A stretch of DNA of 64,000 nt from Austropuccinia psidii (lineage: Eukaryota; Basidiomycota; Pucciniomycetes; Pucciniales; Sphaerophragmiaceae). The stretch covers positions 18,452,499 through 18,516,498 of the forward strand of contig JALGQZ010000015.1 of assembly GCA_023105745.1 (NCBI GenBank). Direction: 5' to 3'. The notes beneath the pieces were generated by a model. It was not told where the DNA came from. It worked only from the letters and a program-made list of their open reading frames with translations, and did no database searches. Shown here piece by piece: positions 59,011 through 64,000 of the stretch. Position 1 is the stretch's first letter. Each line of letters opens with the position of its first letter. The position numbers and the translations under genes were made by a program.

Positions 59011-59948
59011 ATTTATTTAATTGGAAATGAAATTTAACAATTGAAAATTAAATGTAATTAATTGAAAAAAAAATTGGGTATGCAAAAAGGAAATTTTATA
59101 AATTGATGTAATTGATCATTACAATTCAAATTAAATCACAATGGATTCATTTGAATTATTGAAAGTGAATTCATTAAATTTCTTAATTCAAAAAATAAAT
59201 CAATTGATTATGTGAAATGCTAAATTTATGAATTTGAGCTGTTATAAACTTAAAGTAATCATACTAATAGTTTAATTATGGTTTTTTAAACAAAATTGAA
59301 AAATATTTAGGTATTATAAATTAATGTTTTAATTAAAAGAAAATAATAATAAACTGTTTGAAAATGAGAAATTACTAATAACTTATTGAAAATAAATGTT
59401 AGACCCAAAAAAATTACAGGTGTATTTCAGAGTTTATTTGAAAGTTGATTTGGGGTTGGAAAATGTGGAGTAAGATATTGAAAAGAGGGTAAAGATTTAA
59501 TAGCAAGAAAGGTTAGATGGGAATATAGTTTTTCCTACAAAGTAAATAAACATAAGCATGAAATTAACTCAACTTATTGGCAATCATGAAAGTCAAGTCA
59601 GCATGGTATTGTCATTAGAAAAGACAAGGTTTTTTGATGGCAATTGAAAATAAAGACAGTGAGGATGTTATTAGTATGAGTATATTGTAGTGAAGGATAA
59701 TATTTTTGATTTGAGTCGTTGAGGAATGTTGAAAACAAGGGATTTGCTTGGTGCACTGAGTCAAGTCTTATTTAAGAACAAATGCCATAGCTAATTAATG
59801 AAAAGGGAGTCTTAAAATAAAACTATTCTAAAATTAAAAGCATGGAAAATATAAAACAAGAAAAGATTCAACTTTTTCTTGTAATAGGAAACTAATTACA
59901 ATGGTTCAAATATCATGTGTAAGTAAATTACAAACAGGAGGTAAAGCA
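59011..59948. other. Spacer between TET-like gene B and ORF2-B
   Basis: AT-rich and without ORFs. It aligns with 15.85-16.78 kb of copy A but differs by indels: about 200 bp at 16.2-16.4 kb are only in A, and about 150 bp at 59.65-59.80 kb only in B. Confidence 0.6.
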
Positions 59949-62839
59949 TCAGAGTTGCAAGGGTGGAAGGAGTGATGTCACAGTGGCTTGTGCTTCCCAT
60001 TGATTTAAAAAATCACTTGTAAGATATTGGGCCAATTGATGTCGTGAAGGTGGGCAAACAAGTTGGACATCAGTGAATGGTTTCATACACTTAGAAAAAA
60101 ATGATTTAAGATGAAAAGATAGATTTTTTCAAACTAGCTCTTTGGGTGGAGGTGGCTTAACATGTTGGTGAATAAGATGAAAAGAGCATAGTATGAGCAT
60201 GGCATTGGAAATTGAAAAATTCCAATGATCCTTTTGTGCAGTGAATAGTCCCTTGACACCTAATATCAAATAGTAAACAAAAGGAAGGAAATAATGACAG
60301 CTACGGTATACAACCAACTTCTTCTTGGCAGTTTCAACTTGGAGATCATTGTCAGAATTAGAGGTTACCACTTGAGGAGCTGAGTGAAATATTACGGAAG
60401 AGATTTGGTTATTAGAACAGAGGGCCTTTCTTTTTTTGACACGTTTAGATTGTTCAGTGTGGTTAGGGGAAACATCGTCAAGGGAGGCTTGTGCTTTGAA
60501 TATGACATCTAAAATGAGGTCTTGAAAACTCTTTAACTGTTGATTTGAGCCAAAGCAATATTTTATGATTCTTGAGCATTGTTTGAGCCACTTGGACTTT
60601 GACGTGCCATGGAAATCAGTTCCATTGGTGAAATTGAGGGTCTTTTGAGGCCCTCAAAGTATGAAATCATGTCCAGATAAATGTTGACCTCATCAATTTG
60701 TGCTTGAGGGGGTACAGGAGGTTTTGGTATGCAAAATTCATCCATGGTTGCTGAGACTGAAGCTGCAATGACTTTTGCCCAAGCAGTAATGGTGAATGTT
60801 CTGGGCTGCAACATATAGATTAGATGACGCACAAAATGAGTTTCAGGGTGCTTTTCATTACAAATGCTGGGGTCAGGTGAAAATGGTATTGAAATCTGAA
60901 TTTCAGGTGCAGTGACTTGGTCATAGATCGGCATCTTAAAGATTGAGGGTGTAACATAAAATTCTTCTTTAGTGCATTGAGAAATGGAGCACCTGGAGAA
61001 ATCTATTATAAGCATTAGTTCATGGGAGTAGTATAGCTTTAAACTATCTATTATTGCAGAGCTTGTCAATCCATTTGCTATATGAGGAAGAGCACTGTTC
61101 AAAATTGAAATTCCCCTTTGCAGGCTGTTCAGAGCCCAAATTTTGGTGGTGCCAGGAAACGAGTGAGTCAATTGCTTCAAATGTGGTTTGGTATTTGGCC
61201 TGGGTGGGGCATCCGTGGGTGAATGTTTTGAAAATCTCATAAAATTTTGATCGAAATTCATCAGTTAAAATAGAGAATTGATCATTGGGGGAGTCAAGAG
61301 GCTGTGGTTTTGGAGGCATGATTGATGAAGGAGGATTTTGGTGAGGTTCATGCAAAATGGGTGGAGATGGGCCCACATGAGAGAGATGATTAGATGGGTC
61401 CCTAATTCCAGGAGTTGGAGCATGAGATGGTGTAGATGGATTTGATTGAGAGGTCAGAAGAGTGTTTTCTGGATTTTCAAAATGAGGAGCAGATAGTGTA
61501 TGGGAGCTTTTTACATGGTTAATTTGCATTGGTGACAATACAACATGAGGTGTCGTGGCGTTAATTGAAGTGGTTGTATTTGAAGGGATTTGGGAAGGAA
61601 CATTTGGACTACTATTATTTTCTGCTATTGAAACATGTAATTCTTCTTGAATAATTTCATTTTTTGGAGTCAGTGGATGAACCTGAGTTGGAGAATTGGG
61701 TATGTTATTGGCTGGTACTTCCCAAGAGTGGTCATTGTTGAAATGAGGAGATCTGCTGGGGGTGACATTTGGTGGATGTTCGGGAATTTGTTCCTCAGTA
61801 ATAATTGGGGGGGTGGAGGGATGGTTGAGGGAACAGGGGGTTCTACAATGGTAGATGGTAAAGAATAGGGGAGTTCATTTGATTGGGTGTTGATTGTTTC
61901 AGGGGGGGGTAGAATTGGTATGAAGGGTTGATGTAATAGAAGACATATTCATGGAAACTACCTCTTGAGTATTATTAAAGCTAACAGTTTGCTGCATAAA
62001 CCTACGAATATTTGGTGGTGGTTTGTTTTGAATTTTCCGTTTTTTCTTGTGATTTCCATCAGGAACAACCTCCTCCAAAGAGGATGATTGGGATGAGCAT
62101 ATGGAAGGAACATCTCTCTCAATAACTTCAACATTGCCATCTATGAGACCAATTGCTTGTGATGAAGACAATTTTACAATAAGGGAGATGAAATTAATAC
62201 AAAATTGAGGACAGACATGAAGAATAATAATTACCATGTTCTTTTTGAGAAATCAATGTAAGGCCCTTTTTCAAATAATCCTTAATCTCAATTGATACAG
62301 CATTCTTTTCCGCTTCAGAAAGAGAATTATTGAGAATTTTGTTGATATGGTGGTGATTGAGAGAAAATTCTTCATGGGAGAGGCGAGTTAGCTCAGAGGA
62401 AAGAATTGGTGAGATAGAGTGTACTTGAGTGGGTGGGTTATTCATGTTAAATTCTATGAATGAGGGGGGTGGAAGGGTTTGTGAAGTATTTGGGTGTGGG
62501 TTACATAAACTCATGTTTGGTGTGTTTGTGATATCCAATATATTATCAAAAAATGTTGGGGAGGAGATTACATGGGGAAGAAAAAATTTACCAAGTTGAA
62601 AGGGGGTTCTATATATGTTTTTTGGTGGGGGGGCAGGGCAAGATTGGAGGATGACTAATGGGAGCTGGCAGGACTATACTGGGAGAATTGAGGTAGTGAA
62701 AAAGATCGTAACATTCCTGGGGTTTGGTACTTTGGTTTGGGGTGGACACTGAATTGATGGATGAATGAGATGGTGCCTCATTTTGAGAAGATAAAGATGA
62801 ATTCAAATCTGTGTTATTAGAAAAAAACCTATGAAACAT
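59949..62839 (-). pseudogene. ORF2-B: transposon accessory protein, near-identical to ORF2-A
   Basis: Starts MFHRFFSNNTDLNSS (62,839) and ends at 59,949-59,951. Same architecture as ORF2-A. Frame from about 62,240 into the middle: SSSQAIGLIDGNVEVIERDV, then a basic patch KKKRKIQNKPP that could be a nuclear localisation signal. Pro/Ser/His-rich centre to YSKWIDKL, then FDQNFMRFSKHSP in the next frame. The C-terminal domain is open across the site where copy A is frameshifted (LIYMLQPRTFTITAWAKVIA). Lesions: TGA at 60,129-60,131 where A has Trp (EPVW against ELV-stop); the donor of the second intron reads GATAGT instead of GTTAGT; frame changes near 60.56 and 60.38 kb. So A and B are broken at different places. 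Confidence 0.65.
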
Positions 62840-62959
62840 TGGAATCAGGTGGTTGGGGTGGATTCATAGTATGGGGTATTATATTGGGAGGAGAGGGATT
62901 TAAATGGACAACAGAAGTTAAAAACAGAGGAGCTTAGGGAAAACACAGGAAAACAGCTC

Positions 62960-62967
62960 TATTTATA
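62960..62967 (-). promoter_or_regulatory. TATA box of ORF2-B
   Basis: TATAAATA on the minus strand in the same context (AGAGCTG downstream) as for ORF2-A at 19,828-19,835. Conservation in both copies supports a promoter role. Confidence 0.55.
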
Positions 62968-63224
62968 TTGCAGGTCCCAATGAAATGAAGTAAGGGTGTA
63001 GCCAATAGAAATAGAGCAGAAATGAGTTTTGTGGTTTCAAAGGAAAGAAAGCTGCAGATCCTCTAGACATAAAACACAATTACACATTTAGCAAAGAATT
63101 AAGTGTCAGGATATGTGTATCTTTAGAATCCTCCCTCAAATTAATGGGTGATTAGATTAGATGGTAAAGTCACACCTGTAGGTGGGTGAGAGATTTAGCC
63201 CACCAGTAATAATTTATTCAAAAT

Positions 63225-64000
63225 GTAAATCAATTATGACTGCAATCAATTTGTGTCCACAGAATGTCATCAGAGTGAGATTATGAGTTCTGGTCATAGT
63301 CCGTACCACTTGGCTCCTTGAAATCCAATCAGACGCACTCAGATATAGACAAAACTGTATCTGAATGAGGTCCAGGAACAATAGAGCTTTGGCTGTAATC
63401 ATACACAGGTGGTCAAATTATGACCGCCAGTCATAATTTTTACCATATGCAAACCAATTATGGCTGTAATTGGATTGTCTCCTGGGAATGCAATCAGACG
63501 CAGTCCAGTACAGACAAAACTGTATATGAATGAGGTCCAGAAACAATACAGCTTTGGCTGTAACAATCCACAGGTGGTCAAATTATGACCTCCAGTCATA
63601 ATTTGTACCATATGCAAACCAATTACAGGCACAATTGGTTTGTCTCCTTGAAATGCAATCAGACCCACTCAGATACAGAAAAAACTGTATCTGAATGAGG
63701 TTTGTCTCCTTGAAATGTAATCAGACCCACTCAGATACAGAAAAAAATGTATCTGAAAGAGGTCCAGCCACAATAAAGCTTTGGCTGTAATCATACACAG
63801 GTGGTCATAATTTGTACCATACGCAAACCAATTACGGCCGTAATTGGTTTCTCTCCTTGAACTCCCATCAGAACCACTCAGATACAGAAAAAAATGTATC
63901 TGAATGAGGTCCAGGAACAATACAGCTTTGGCTCTAATCATGCACAGGTGGTCAAATTATGACTGCCGGTCATAATTTGTACCATATGTAAACCAATTAC
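63225..64000. repeat. Approximately 165-bp tandem array B, continuing beyond the window
   Basis: Four or more units, CAGGTGGTCA landmarks at about 63,408, 63,571, 63,799 and 63,945; spacing is irregular because the hairpin part (CAGATACAG...CTGTATCTG) is duplicated near 63.66-63.76 kb. Contains the perfect palindrome CCAATTACGGCCGTAATTGG at 63,828-63,847 and copies of TTATGACyGCCrGTCATAA. Homologous to array A. Translation of the minus strand gives repeated peptides (FFLYLSGSD), which are not a gene. Confidence 0.85.

Noticed and set aside
63214..63941. Minus-strand ORFs with repeating peptides
   Set aside because: They are translations of the 165-bp tandem array; the repeated peptide follows the DNA repeat and contains no conserved codon pattern.

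Overview
The window is nuclear DNA from a fungus and most probably from a rust (Pucciniales). The bases are roughly two-thirds A+T and CpG is nearly absent; reading by eye I found no CpG in the first 3.5 kb. Genes have short GT-AG introns (43-109 bp where I could place both ends), and almost everything is transposon or broken gene. The Ty3-type polyprotein at 39.8-45.5 kb closely resembles, from memory and without a search, elements that are very abundant in the myrtle rust Austropuccinia psidii. I treat that species as the best guess, not as shown.

Layout. 1-4.8 kb is gene-free AT-rich DNA. 4.8-5.6 kb is a truncated hAT transposase. 5.7-8.25 kb is a diverged interspersed repeat (R1) whose partner R2 lies at 46.2-48.3 kb. 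9.0-13.2 kb is a cluster of broken host genes: SRP receptor alpha, a plasma-membrane H+-ATPase fragment, an ALG11 pseudogene, and a SNF1-like kinase fragment fused directly to ALG11.

14.2-20.7 kb (copy A) and 57.1-64.0 kb (copy B, running off the window) are two related minus-strand modules. Each has an approximately 165-bp tandem array with CpG-containing palindromes, then a Pro/Ser/His-rich accessory gene (called ORF2 here), then an AT-rich spacer, then a gene resembling the rust family of TET/JBP-like 2OG-Fe(II) dioxygenases. On the other side of array A, reading rightwards, lie a Tnp2/Plavaka-type transposase gene (20.9-24.1 kb), a diverged version of the array (25.1-25.6 kb), a paralogue of ORF2 (25.8-27.8 kb) and a third plus-strand gene (28.1-29.2 kb). 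That third gene ends 9 bp from the stop codon of a convergent SNF2-type helicase (29.2-31.7 kb).

35.3-37.6 kb is a truncated Copia element and 37.6-45.5 kb a decayed chromodomain Ty3 element. 48.3-52.1 kb is mostly featureless. 52.1-54.6 kb is a damaged U2SURP (SR140) splicing-factor gene.

The most interesting reading is that the transposase, array, ORF2 and TET-like genes belong to one transposon system in heavily CpG-depleted DNA. CpG survives mainly inside the array palindromes, and a dioxygenase of a family that acts on 5-methylcytosine is carried beside them. That would fit an element controlling its own methylation. This is inference: both TET-like copies here are broken, so an intact relative would be needed. 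Nearly every gene in the window carries frameshifts or stops. Some may be sequencing errors, but active-site substitutions and deamination-type stop codons indicate real decay for many.
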